A stretch of 51,641 nt of DNA from an uncultured Alphaproteobacteria bacterium (GCA_913062525.1 CAJXWA010000007.1:1-51641), one strand, 5' to 3'; numbered from the stretch's first letter, positions 34,927 to 43,847 are shown. Made by a program: numbers and translations. Notes: generated from the letters alone by a model not told the origin.

Positions 34927-35718
34927 CTAAATATTTGGGGTTAAGCGAAGAGATAGGCAGGACATCCCGCCATCTACCTTCGCGGCCTCGGTATTTGGAA
35001 TTTCTACCACTTGATATCCCTCCGCCTTCAGCATTTCCGCTGTTTTGGAAAAACCCGCGGGCATCAAGACAACGCCGTTAAAACAGACGGCATTTGCCGA
35101 TGCCTCTTCGCCTTCAGCCGTGTATAGAACACGGTAGTCCTCGAAGCAGCCCGTGTCAGCAAGGCGCCGCGTTGACAGAATTGTATTTTCGTCAAGAAGA
35201 CCGCAATCGGTTTTGAAATGAAGTACATCTGGGGGCGTTTGCAGTTCCCGAACCGTATACCCCCAATCTGCCACACATTTTCGAAGACTAGCGACCCCTT
35301 CAGAATCTGTCCGCTCGGAACGTCCAACAAGGATTTCACGCGCTGTAACGAGAATATCTCCGCCTTCTATATGTCCGATTTCAATGTCTCGGACATCTTT
35401 GAAATATTTTTCAAGAGTTGGCCGCATCGCAGCAGCTTCACCCGCACGAGACGGAGCCCCGGGACGCATAATGATTGCACCTTCTTTAAGGCAAAGAGCG
35501 GTATCTTCCACAAACACACAATCTGCAAATTCTTCTAGCGCAGAAAGTTCCGTCACCTTTGCTCCAGTTTTCTTAAGCTCTGCCACATAGATTTCATGGT
35601 GCTGCAAAAACAGATCGAAATCTGGGTTTCCACCGTCATCGGCGCGCAAACCATCAACAATGCTGCGTGCGGGACGACGTGTAATTGCATGAGAGAAATG
35701 TGTCGTGAAAGAATCCAT
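34927..35718 (-). CDS. Dimethylarginine dimethylaminohydrolase (DDAH) family protein
   Basis: 263-residue guanidine-modifying enzyme of the pentein fold, expected to hydrolyse N-omega-methylated arginine to citrulline and methylamines. Substrate-binding Asp in FVEDTAL, HIEGGDIL, catalytic His in LHFKTDCG, and nucleophile Cys254 in GGMSCLSLRL match bacterial DDAH. The length fits (about 255). It may let the cell use methylated arginines as nitrogen or feed the ornithine/polyamine genes elsewhere in the window, which is only an inference. Confidence 0.9.
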   Translation of the reverse strand: MDSFTTHFSHAITRRPARSIVDGLRADDGGNPDFDLFLQHHEIYVAELKKTGAKVTELSALEEFADCVFVEDTALCLKEGAIIMRPGAPSRAGEAAAMRPTLEKYFKDVRDIEIGHIEGGDILVTAREILVGRSERTDSEGVASLRKCVADWGYTVRELQTPPDVLHFKTDCGLLDENTILSTRRLADTGCFEDYRVLYTAEGEEASANAVCFNGVVLMPAGFSKTAEMLKAEGYQVVEIPNTEAAKVDGGMSCLSLRLTPNI

Positions 35719-35820
35719 AATTCGAAGCCCATAAACAGAAAGAAATGCCCAAACTAGTTCATCTGAGCAATCCTGTCTATCACACCCATTCGGGCATCAA
35801 TTCCCTAGTCAACAGCGTCT

Positions 35821-36633
35821 TCAAACTTTAATAATGCGTTTCAACAATCCTACATACTTAATGGGCATTAATCGCTGAAGGAAGTCTATGATTTTAGCGT
35901 CGGCACCGATCAGAATGCGGCGTTTTCCCGCCTCTACACCAGATAAAATAACGGCGGCAGCTTGTTCAGGTGTTGTTTGAGCCGTGGCGTCAAATTTCCG
36001 AACGGCATTCTTCCTGTTTCTCTCGCCCCTATCTGTTTTTTTAAAACGGGCATTGCGGGCGATATCTGTTCGAATGCCGCCCGGATGCACAGAACTCACC
36101 TGAACATTCGTCCCCTTCATTTCCATTGCCAATGCTTCGGTAAAGCCCCGAATGGCAAATTTACTTGCGTTATAGGCACTTTGCCCTGGAAATGCGATCA
36201 GCCCAAAAAGACTAGAGACATTAATCACATGACCGCTATTCGCTTTTTCAAAATACCCCATAAATGCTTTGGTTCCGTACACCATACCCCAGAAATTAAT
36301 ATCCATAACCCAGTGGAAATCTTCATAACTGGTCCCTGATACGGTATCAAACATCGTCACACCGGCATTGTTAAAAACAAAATCAACCTGACCAAACTCC
36401 TGAACCGTATCATCAGCCCAAGCCTCAACTGCATCTCTATTCTTGACATCCAGTTTGGTGACTTTACTACCAACGTTATGTGCAGCAACCAGCGCTTCGG
36501 TTTGTTTCAATCCATCCCCGTCGATATCCGCAATTGACACAGAACATCCGCGTTCTGCAAGCGCTATGGCAAGGGCCCGGCCGATGCCAGAGCCTGCACC
36601 TGTGATGGCGGCAACTTTTCCGTTAAAACTCAT
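35821..36633 (-). CDS. Short-chain dehydrogenase/reductase
   Basis: 270-residue Rossmann-fold oxidoreductase. The cofactor motif is TGAGSGIGRALA (about 11-22), the structural motif NNAG is at about 88-91, and the catalytic Ser (NVSSLFG), Tyr and Lys (YNASK) are present. SIADID after the second strand, with Asp, suggests NAD(H) preference. It is the third gene after the monooxygenase and esterase (gap 30 bp), so it may oxidise the alcohol released from the ester or form the ketone substrate. Confidence 0.92.
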   Translation of the reverse strand: MSFNGKVAAITGAGSGIGRALAIALAERGCSVSIADIDGDGLKQTEALVAAHNVGSKVTKLDVKNRDAVEAWADDTVQEFGQVDFVFNNAGVTMFDTVSGTSYEDFHWVMDINFWGMVYGTKAFMGYFEKANSGHVINVSSLFGLIAFPGQSAYNASKFAIRGFTEALAMEMKGTNVQVSSVHPGGIRTDIARNARFKKTDRGERNRKNAVRKFDATAQTTPEQAAAVILSGVEAGKRRILIGADAKIIDFLQRLMPIKYVGLLKRIIKV

Positions 36634-36663
36634 TTTCTTGCACCTAGCTTCTTTTCGAGCGAT

Positions 36664-37755
36664 TTATTCAGCGGCGGTTACAGCTTGATTTTCAATAGCC
36701 TTCGCTTGTTGTTTGCGTATGAACGCAGACATGCCCTGAACCATCTGGTCCACTTCAGGGAATAAGGCTGAAGCACCAATAAAGCCGTGATAAAGGCCTT
36801 CATATTCCTGAAATTCGACATCTGCTCCCAGTTCCCGTATTTTTGAAGCCACGTGAACACCATCGTCCCGCAATGGATCAAACCCGCAAGTCAATATCCA
36901 TGACGGTGGCATTTTCCCAGAAACCGCATTGGAAAGAGCCCCCAAATACGTATCGTCGGCTCTCGCGTCGGCAGTCATAAAATTGCCCGCGAACCAATCC
37001 AGAAGTTCCTGCGTGAGAAGAATTTTTTCGCTGCCGAGTAGCTCTCTAGATTTTGTGGTCTCAATCCCTGGTGATGGCGGATAAATCAAACCAGCTGCGA
37101 TCGGGAGATACCCAAGATCACCTTTGGATGCCATAGCAGCAACAAGAATGGCAAGAGCTGCTCCCGCACTATCGCCCGCGACGGACATATTTGCGGCATC
37201 AATATTGTGGCGCGCGCCGTTAGTTTGTAACCAGCGCCAGCAATCCAGCGCATCTTCCATGGCTGCAGGATATCTGCTCTCCGGCCCAAGGCGATAATCA
37301 ACGGCCAAAACAGATTGACCCGTTTCAAGCGCCAGTTTTCGGCATAGACCATCATGGGTTTCCAGATCCCCAATGACAAACCCTCCCCCATGAAAATACA
37401 GCAGGCACGGACCTGCAGTGTCTAGATTTTCATCATTGTAGAGCCGACCTCCCAAAGTTCGCCCTTCAAGTTCAATGTTGATATCTTCTACATTTTTGAC
37501 GGGGGCTTTTGGACCATCAAACAATTCAATTGATTTTCGGTAACCTCCCCGCATTAAACCCTTGGACCATTTGGCGGCAGGAATTGCCAGTTGTTCTTGT
37601 AGGTTGAACAAACCTTGGGCTCTTGGATTCAACTGCCGACCATCTAAGGCGAGTGTTTTACCTTTAAGCTTCCGTTCCCAATAAGCATCGCTTGCATTTA
37701 ACAATTTAGTCTTTTGATACAAAATATACGGAATTTTGAGTATGAGTTTTATCAT
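36664..37755 (-). CDS. Alpha/beta hydrolase of the hormone-sensitive-lipase family (esterase)
   Basis: 363-residue carboxylesterase. Oxyanion loop HGGGFVIGD, nucleophile elbow GDSAGAA, acid Asp in TCGFDPLRDDG and His in YEGLYHGF form the complete catalytic set. The N-terminal about 100 residues are an extra helical cap. It lies between the Baeyer-Villiger monooxygenase (27-bp gap) and the SDR, so hydrolysis of the ester made by the monooxygenase is the natural role. No signal peptide is clear. Confidence 0.9.
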   Translation of the reverse strand: MIKLILKIPYILYQKTKLLNASDAYWERKLKGKTLALDGRQLNPRAQGLFNLQEQLAIPAAKWSKGLMRGGYRKSIELFDGPKAPVKNVEDINIELEGRTLGGRLYNDENLDTAGPCLLYFHGGGFVIGDLETHDGLCRKLALETGQSVLAVDYRLGPESRYPAAMEDALDCWRWLQTNGARHNIDAANMSVAGDSAGAALAILVAAMASKGDLGYLPIAAGLIYPPSPGIETTKSRELLGSEKILLTQELLDWFAGNFMTADARADDTYLGALSNAVSGKMPPSWILTCGFDPLRDDGVHVASKIRELGADVEFQEYEGLYHGFIGASALFPEVDQMVQGMSAFIRKQQAKAIENQAVTAAE

Positions 37756-37782
37756 TATTTTGGATCTTTCGTTATCAAGGTG

Positions 37783-39351
37783 TTAGCCCATTTGTTCTTT
37801 TGTTTTTATGGTGATTTTGAAATCATCCATTTTCAACGTTGATCGTTCTTTAAGAAAGCGCAGCGCCGTATGAGGATATAGGGTGTGAATACGTCCATTT
37901 TCGTCTTTATACCAACTATCACAAGAGCCTGCCCAAACTGTTTCCTGCAAATCTAATTGAGTTTTGACGTTTTGCGCTGCCTGCACATCAGATTTTGGTT
38001 GCAAAAATTTATGTCTACCTGCCAGTTCAATACACTGCATTATGAATTTTATTTGTGCTTCGATCATAAAGACAATTGAGGTGGACCCGACCCCGGTATT
38101 TGGACCAGTCACAAAATAAGCGTTGGGAAAACTACTAACCATCGCACCGTTATATGCGGTCGCATCTTTGGCCCAAACGTCCCGAAGGGAGGTTCCACCT
38201 TCGCCTTTTAGATCAATTGAGACCATTTGTTTTTGCAAATCAAAACCTGTCGCAAAGATAATGACATCTGCGTCAATTTTCTCGCCCATACCGTCAACAA
38301 TTCCATCGCCTTCAATGCGATCAATACCGTTGGTATTTACAGTGACATTCTCTCGGTTCAATGCAGGGTAAAAATCATCAGAAATGAGAACACGCTTACA
38401 GCCCAATTCATAATCTGGAATAAGTTTCTCTTGTAGCCCAGGATCCTTGATCGTGCGGCGTATATACGCCCTTATCTTACCGGTAACGAGATTGCGTACT
38501 CTGGATTTCTTTTTGAAAATTGGCGACAAAATCAACTCAAACCGCCAGAAAATTGCAAGCCGTTGCAGGCGTAATTTCAAAGGGTTGCGTCGAAACGATT
38601 TCTTCTCTTTGTCAGTATAAGCCCGATCTTTCCGAGGCATTATGTAATTGGGAGTTCGCTGGAACATAACAACCTGATCAGCAATTTTTGCGATTTCTGG
38701 AACTGTTTGAACTGCACTAGCAGCACTACCAACTACCGCAACTTTTTTCCCAGTTAAATCAGCATCCTTTTGCCACTGTGCCGTATGGAAAGCAGGTCCA
38801 TTAAAAGCATCGATCCCGTTAATCTCTGGTATACTTGGGGTATTCAAGCCGCCAGATCCCAAAACAACATGCCGCGCTTGTCGTTTCTGCCCATTGGGCA
38901 AGGAGAGTGTCCATAGCGCCGTTTTCTCATCCAATTTGACTTCAGTAACATCAATTCCAAATTCAATGTACGGCGTAATTCCAAAGTCATTTGAGCATTT
39001 TTCAACATAAGCTTGGATTTCGGCCTGCGGAGAATAAACACGAGACCAATCTGGATTGGGAGCGAACGAATAACAGTAGAAATGGGATGGCACATCACAG
39101 GCAGCACCCGGATAGGTATTCTTGTACCAAGTACCGCCAATACCGTCGGTCTTTTCCAATATGACGAAATCAGAAATTTCCGCTTCAAGCAGCTTAATCC
39201 CCATACACACGCCGGCAAATCCCGCGCCTATGATGATCACATCTAGAATTTTTTGAGCGGTTTCATTTGAACCGCTTTCCAGCTGCGGCCGCGTCTGGAC
39301 ATTCATTACTCTTACTCCCCCAAGAATAGCAGCTAAGCTACTTTCACTCAT
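37783..39351 (-). CDS. Flavin-containing Baeyer-Villiger-type monooxygenase
   Basis: 522-residue FAD- and NADPH-dependent monooxygenase, expected to insert oxygen next to a carbonyl. GAGFAGVC binds FAD; GGTWYKNTYPGAACDVPSHFY is the family stretch (in two parts: GGTWYKN and DVPSHFY); the Baeyer-Villiger fingerprint FxGxxxHxxxW is present as FNGPAFHTAQW; VVGSAASAVQ is the NADPH site; ATGFD ends the core. A soluble enzyme. The start at 39351 gives a 20-residue N-terminal extension; an internal ATG at codon 16 is possible. Confidence 0.9.
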   Translation of the reverse strand: MSESSLAAILGGVRVMNVQTRPQLESGSNETAQKILDVIIIGAGFAGVCMGIKLLEAEISDFVILEKTDGIGGTWYKNTYPGAACDVPSHFYCYSFAPNPDWSRVYSPQAEIQAYVEKCSNDFGITPYIEFGIDVTEVKLDEKTALWTLSLPNGQKRQARHVVLGSGGLNTPSIPEINGIDAFNGPAFHTAQWQKDADLTGKKVAVVGSAASAVQTVPEIAKIADQVVMFQRTPNYIMPRKDRAYTDKEKKSFRRNPLKLRLQRLAIFWRFELILSPIFKKKSRVRNLVTGKIRAYIRRTIKDPGLQEKLIPDYELGCKRVLISDDFYPALNRENVTVNTNGIDRIEGDGIVDGMGEKIDADVIIFATGFDLQKQMVSIDLKGEGGTSLRDVWAKDATAYNGAMVSSFPNAYFVTGPNTGVGSTSIVFMIEAQIKFIMQCIELAGRHKFLQPKSDVQAAQNVKTQLDLQETVWAGSCDSWYKDENGRIHTLYPHTALRFLKERSTLKMDDFKITIKTKEQMG

Positions 39352-39722
39352 TAGAAGAGTATCTACATTCCCTTTTAAAGGGAACTTTTATGTTAAGAGA
39401 GAACGCGGCCCTACGACCTGTTTTGCCCGTGCCTATAGCTTGACGAACTTTAAAAACTCTTTGAGGTCCGAGCGCCGGCCTGTCAAGCGGAGATTGGGGG
39501 CGACCTCTTGAGACACAGTTAGGAGCTATTCAGTGTATCGGTATGATTTATCAATGGAAGTCGCTAAACATGAGCACAGAAGTAATGGAATGAAAATTGT
39601 TAGGGCTATTTTATACATGCTCTTAGTCTCGGTTCGTGAAAATCATTTTCTGAATTCGTAGCACACTTTAATCCCCCCACAAGTATGAGTGTAATAGTTC
39701 TCTTGCAAATACCCCTGCAGCC
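39352..39722. other. 371-bp region upstream of the monooxygenase operon
   Basis: No gene seen in any frame. A 6-bp inverted repeat GAGGTC (39463-39468) and GACCTC (39502-39507) brackets a G+C-rich 33-base segment. The region should hold the promoter of the monooxygenase operon. I see no terminator or known RNA. Confidence 0.3.
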
Positions 39723-40172
39723 TTACGCTTTACGAAGGCGTTGAAGTGTGTTTTCCAAAATATTTAGAAAATTGGATCTGTCTTTCTTAGAAAAAGCAGC
39801 GTTTTTGCCCGAGATTTCACCGATGTCGCGAAGGTGAGTATTCAGCTCTCTCATAGCAAGTGCCATACCGATGGACTGTTCGGTGAACGGTTTACCTGTG
39901 GGGCCCATAACCACTGCTTTTTTCTTCAAACATCTGTCGGCAAGCGGAATATCAGATGTAATAACAACATCTTTTTCCCCCACGTGATCAACAATCCAGT
40001 CATCAGCAGCATCAAACCCATCATCCACAACTGACTGTTCAATCAAGGGGCTTTGCGGGATCCGAAGCCAACTATTACTAACCACAAATGTTTTCAGCTT
40101 ATGCCGTCCAGCGACTTTATAAATCTCGTCTTTTACCGGACAGGCATCGGCGTCAATATAGATTATGGTCAT
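39723..40172 (-). CDS. YaiI/YqxD family DUF188 protein
   Basis: 149 residues, the usual family length. IYIDADACPVKDEIY, VVDDGFDAADDWIV and VVITSDIPLADRCLKKKA are typical; the acidic residues suggest a PIN/NYN-like metal-binding fold, but no activity is established. It lies 45 bp downstream of the saccharopine reductase gene on the same strand and may be read through from it. Confidence 0.9.
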   Translation of the reverse strand: MTIIYIDADACPVKDEIYKVAGRHKLKTFVVSNSWLRIPQSPLIEQSVVDDGFDAADDWIVDHVGEKDVVITSDIPLADRCLKKKAVVMGPTGKPFTEQSIGMALAMRELNTHLRDIGEISGKNAAFSKKDRSNFLNILENTLQRLRKA

Positions 40173-40217
40173 TGTAATTCCGTTTCAGGAAATAAGTTAG
40201 ATTCGGATCAATTGAGC

Positions 40218-41381
40218 TTAGTTACGGGCAGAAAGATGATCAACAATCACCATATCTTCACCGTTTTCTTTCAATTTCGAAATCCACGCAGATGCAATAG
40301 CGGGATCACTTGGAGCGGCATGAACGCCTGGTGTAAATTCGCCGTTCATTATGCCTTCCACGGCATAACTTACCGGAATAGATACAAGGCGAGCCATGGC
40401 AGTATGGTTTTTGTCACCATATGCATCCATCAAGTAGGATCTATTATAGACTTCCTTGCCATCTTTTTTGGCACATAGATCCACACTCAAAACCACCCGG
40501 TCGGCTTCATCATCGCCAACTGCGTATTTATCCCAAAGATCATTGCTCATTTCAGAAAGGCGTTGATCTCCGGCCTCTCCTTCAAGTGTTTCAACTTCAG
40601 CGAAGATATGTGCCCAAGCTTTTGACCACCCATTATAGCGAAGCGTTCCGCGAACAAATTGTTGCACATTCATCCCATCACCAAACCCGTATTCATCAAC
40701 ATAGGGCAAGGAGTCACGGTTAGGATAAACTTCGAACACTTCCTCTCCTTTTGGAAGCGCCGCAGCATATGCTTCAACAGCATTCCAAGGACGATCAACA
40801 TCGAACTCTTTACCGTCTCGTATACTTTTGGACGGTGAGCGCAACGCCTTTAGAACGCCCAAAGGTGACCAGCTAAACTTGTAGCAAAAGTCGTTTGGTT
40901 CTTCAGACAATCCGCCGCAATATGATTTAAAGTAATGTTCGTTTTCCGCAGAAAAAGCATCTGACTTCCGGTAGTCATCCACCAGTGCATGGGCCATCAA
41001 ATGATCGATACCTGGATCAAGGCCAACCTCATTCACTAACGATAGACCTTTGTCTTTTGCTGCAGCTTCAAGACCTTTCATTTCTGGTGAAATGTAAGAG
41101 CTTGAAACGAAATGCGCACCCACATGAAGGCATATTTTAGCAACTATTGGATGGAAATCACCTGGTAGCATCGATACGGCCACATCCCCAGCTTTCAATG
41201 TATCTTCAAATTCCTCTAACGAAAATGATCTGGCATCGAACGACCCATCAAGGCCCGCAACAGCCTCTTGAGCTTTTTCAAGTGTCCGGTTCCATACTGT
41301 AATATTGTGCCCTTGCTCTACGAGCCGGCGAATTCCGGGTACAGAAGATAATCCAGCACCAAGCCAATGAATATGTGTCAT
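40218..41381 (-). CDS. Saccharopine dehydrogenase (glutamate-forming, Lys9-like)
   Basis: 387 residues. N-terminal Rossmann motif GAGLSSVPGI (about 8-17), then VAVSMLPGDFHPIVAKICLHVGAHFVSSSYI and NEVGLDPGIDHLMA, the saccharopine-reductase signature. It forms or splits saccharopine at the 2-aminoadipate semialdehyde/glutamate side. The partner enzyme for the lysine side lies directly upstream (23-bp gap), so together they interconvert lysine and aminoadipate semialdehyde. The likely direction in a bacterium without a fungal pathway is lysine degradation. Confidence 0.9.
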   Translation of the reverse strand: MTHIHWLGAGLSSVPGIRRLVEQGHNITVWNRTLEKAQEAVAGLDGSFDARSFSLEEFEDTLKAGDVAVSMLPGDFHPIVAKICLHVGAHFVSSSYISPEMKGLEAAAKDKGLSLVNEVGLDPGIDHLMAHALVDDYRKSDAFSAENEHYFKSYCGGLSEEPNDFCYKFSWSPLGVLKALRSPSKSIRDGKEFDVDRPWNAVEAYAAALPKGEEVFEVYPNRDSLPYVDEYGFGDGMNVQQFVRGTLRYNGWSKAWAHIFAEVETLEGEAGDQRLSEMSNDLWDKYAVGDDEADRVVLSVDLCAKKDGKEVYNRSYLMDAYGDKNHTAMARLVSIPVSYAVEGIMNGEFTPGVHAAPSDPAIASAWISKLKENGEDMVIVDHLSARN

Positions 41382-41404
41382 ATTTTTAGTCCTATAAATA
41401 ATGC

Positions 41405-42472
41405 CTAAAGCCGCGCTAGGTTTTTGTTAAAATCATTCAGTGCCCGTCCCCAAACACCTTTTTCAGGCTCGTTCAGTTCCAATAATACTTTGGTCAACTG
41501 ATTAGAATAATCTTCACTTGATTCCAGTGGTAACATCGACGGTAAATGATCAATTGCAATCACATCAAGGGGAGGCGTGCAGCCCTCTACTGAAAATACA
41601 GGAGCGGTAAAGGTCGTGCTCCGATTATAAATCGGGATGGGATTGTAGATACTTTCCGGATCGCAGCTCACATCAGAAATGACTGATAATTTACGATCTT
41701 CTACTTTGATATCATCTGCGCTTACAAAACGCGGACACTCTTTCGTAGCCAAAATACAATTCACAAAGATGGAATGTTGTTGAAGTTCTGGGAAAGGTCC
41801 ACCAGAAGAGGTCTCAGCCATATCCCATTTACTAACGTCAAGTCCCAGTGCTTCACCAAGGTCAACAGCACCGCTTCCAGATCGACCAAGGGCACCGATA
41901 ACAACCATATTTGGTTTTGCGGCTGATTTATCCAAACCCGATTTCAAATATGCCAAAAGCGCATCAACATTTTTGTAGGAATTCACCACATCAAGAGACG
42001 GTGTATTTCCCGCCTGCTGGCCATTCCAAGCCATAACTGCGACGGCAGCGCCTGCGTATCCAGCCCAATAGCCAAACGCCGCAACACGGCGATTATTTTC
42101 ATCTACAAGGCACTCAAGATCGTAGAGAGTTCCTTTGCCAGAAACAAACCGACCTAGTGTATGTTGCCAGCCGGGCTGATCTTTATACACATGGCCGAAA
42201 TAAATATGACGGTGGATCAGATCATCATCACCCGCCGGTAATTCCTTCACTCCCAAAACAAAGGCGTCTTTGGGCGCAGAAGGCCAGCTGCCTTCTTCAG
42301 CAATTGTGCAGCCGACCGCTTCATAGTCTTCAATCGCCACACAGCGATCTGCCGACTTTTCAACAGTTACATCATAGCCAGCATCAATCAATGCCTTCGC
42401 GTCTTTTGGCACTACAGCTACGCGATGTTCATTTGCTTTATGTTCCGTCCGGACCCAAATTTTTGTATTCAC
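41405..42472 (-). CDS. Saccharopine dehydrogenase (lysine-forming, Lys1-like)
   Basis: 355 residues of the alanine-dehydrogenase-like fold. WVRTEHKANEHRVAVVPKD opens it, then GVKELP, HIYFGHVYKDQPGW, FGYWAGYAGAAVAVMAW and the cofactor loop VIGALGRSGSGA. The family reacts lysine plus 2-oxoglutarate with saccharopine. First gene of the pair, with divergent TetR upstream about 250 bp away. Separate Lys1 and Lys9 proteins, rather than the fused animal enzyme, are the bacterial/fungal arrangement. Confidence 0.9.
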   Translation of the reverse strand: MNTKIWVRTEHKANEHRVAVVPKDAKALIDAGYDVTVEKSADRCVAIEDYEAVGCTIAEEGSWPSAPKDAFVLGVKELPAGDDDLIHRHIYFGHVYKDQPGWQHTLGRFVSGKGTLYDLECLVDENNRRVAAFGYWAGYAGAAVAVMAWNGQQAGNTPSLDVVNSYKNVDALLAYLKSGLDKSAAKPNMVVIGALGRSGSGAVDLGEALGLDVSKWDMAETSSGGPFPELQQHSIFVNCILATKECPRFVSADDIKVEDRKLSVISDVSCDPESIYNPIPIYNRSTTFTAPVFSVEGCTPPLDVIAIDHLPSMLPLESSEDYSNQLTKVLLELNEPEKGVWGRALNDFNKNLARL

Positions 42473-42689
42473 GAGATCTCCATCTCTTAACTGAAACCAT
42501 CAGGTAAACCGCTCAAAATTAATTCAACGATTCACCATTCAACTGGCGACTTTAACCAATGCAATTTTCAATATCTACCCTAGAAATCAGTTGTTTTAAA
42601 TCCATGCATCTAACAAGAGAACGGGGATCCGAAAATTGCAATTTTTCTAACCAAAATACCCAATATCGCAAGAAAAATGTAACCTTCCC

Positions 42690-42718
42690 TTGAAAACGAC
42701 CAACCGGTTGGTTATATG
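42690..42718 (+). promoter_or_regulatory. tetR promoter with operator in the spacer
   Basis: -35 TTGAAA (42690-42695), 17-base spacer, -10 TATATG (42713-42718). The spacer ends with a 14-bp perfect palindrome ACCAACCGGTTGGT at 42699-42712. Transcription would begin near 42725, at the preferred start codon. The same operator stands before the SRPBCC gene. Confidence 0.8.
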
Positions 42719-42724
42719 AAGGAT

Positions 42725-43321
42725 ATGAGTAAAGAAGAAACAAGCATACAGATATTAGACACGGCCATAGATTTGTTTTGGCGGGCGAGCTATCACGGTG
42801 TAAATATGAACGAATTGAGCCGCGCTGCCAATTTGAATAAGGCTACTCTTTATCAGCATTTTTCCTCCAAGGAAAAACTGGCCGTCGCAGCGGTTGAGCG
42901 CGCAACGCTCCGCACGCAAACTTTTGTGTTTGATACTGCGTTTGAAGCCTCAACAAATCCAGTGCAGCGCCTTAAAAACATTTATCAGAATGTCTTTCAT
43001 ACGCATCGCTCAATATATGAGACCGAAAGTATCTGCCTTGGGTGTCCGTTCGTAAATATCGGTGTGGAGTTGGCAACCACAAGCGAGGACGTTCGCAAAG
43101 CCGTCATAAAGGGGTTTGGAGTATTCCAGGAATATTACGAACAAATCACTAGCGACTACCGCGCCGCAAACGATAGCAACTCAACGTCACTAAACAAAGA
43201 GATTGTGTCTGCGCTTTTGGCAAACATGAACGCCTGCCTGGTTGCCTCAAAACTAGAGAAAAGACCCGAAGCTATTCTAGAAGGCTCAGTCCGAGCTGTG
43301 AATATTTTAAAACACTGGTAA
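42725..43321 (+). CDS. TetR/AcrR-family transcription repressor
   Basis: 198 residues. N-terminal helix-turn-helix (about 5-50: HGVNMNELSRAANLNKATLYQHF) followed by an all-helical ligand domain. An upstream in-frame ATG at 42716 overlaps the -10 element, so it cannot be transcribed from that promoter; the ATG at 42725 coincides with the predicted +1, giving an almost leaderless message. Autorepression through the palindrome in its own promoter is strongly suggested, and the downstream SRPBCC gene is the second target. Cys104 and Cys106 lie in CLGCPF, but no metal site is proven. Confidence 0.92.
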   Translation: MSKEETSIQILDTAIDLFWRASYHGVNMNELSRAANLNKATLYQHFSSKEKLAVAAVERATLRTQTFVFDTAFEASTNPVQRLKNIYQNVFHTHRSIYETESICLGCPFVNIGVELATTSEDVRKAVIKGFGVFQEYYEQITSDYRAANDSNSTSLNKEIVSALLANMNACLVASKLEKRPEAILEGSVRAVNILKHW

Positions 43322-43332
43322 TTTTTTTACTT

Positions 43333-43361
43333 TTCACAATAACCAACCGGTTGGTTATATT
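43333..43361 (+). promoter_or_regulatory. SRPBCC promoter with perfect TetR operator in the spacer
   Basis: -35 TTCACA (43333-43338), 17-base spacer, -10 TATATT (43356-43361). The 20-bp perfect palindrome with arm ATAACCAACC lies at 43339-43358, filling the spacer and entering the -10. It repeats the tetR operator with even better symmetry. AAGGA follows at 43363-43367. Confidence 0.85.
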
Positions 43362-43375
43362 TAAGGAATTGATTG

Positions 43376-43840
43376 ATGGAAACTGTAATTCAGAGTGTAA
43401 CACTAAATACTTCAAAGAAAGAAGCATGGAAGGTTCTAGCTGATTTTGGAAATGCCCACAAATATTTCAATGGTATTGAAAATGCGTATCTAATGACCGA
43501 TCAACAAACAGGGGTTGGTACTGTTCGCCACTGCGACCTCCCCAGCATGATGGGGATGAAGCAATATATTGATGAGGAAATCACTGACTGGGTTGAGGGC
43601 GAGGAATTCACCTATGTGGTGACAAACACCGCGGCCCCCATAAAAGACGGCATTGCCAAATGGCGTGTCGAAGGTGATGAGACGCAATCCACCATCCATG
43701 TTGACATCAGGTATCAGCCAAAAGGCCTTATGGGTCTCATGATGAGAGGCAAACTTCAAAAGGAATTCAACAAACAAATCAAAGCTGGATTAAATGACAT
43801 TAAGATGCTTCTGGAGAATGCAGGCAAGCTCGCCGCCTAA
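43376..43840 (+). CDS. SRPBCC-family protein
   Basis: 154-residue START/Bet v1-like fold (METVIQSVTLNTSKKEAWKVLADFG opening, IHVDIRYQPKG strand, C-terminal helix LNDIKMLLENA). Such proteins bind hydrophobic ligands or act as polyketide cyclase or dehydratase; the ligand is unknown. AAGGA eight bases upstream fixes the ATG at 43376 rather than the TTG at 43373. It lies 54 bp after tetR but has its own operator-controlled promoter and ends at a bidirectional terminator, so it is a one-gene TetR target. Confidence 0.85.
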   Translation: METVIQSVTLNTSKKEAWKVLADFGNAHKYFNGIENAYLMTDQQTGVGTVRHCDLPSMMGMKQYIDEEITDWVEGEEFTYVVTNTAAPIKDGIAKWRVEGDETQSTIHVDIRYQPKGLMGLMMRGKLQKEFNKQIKAGLNDIKMLLENAGKLAA

Positions 43841-43847
43841 ATTTGGC

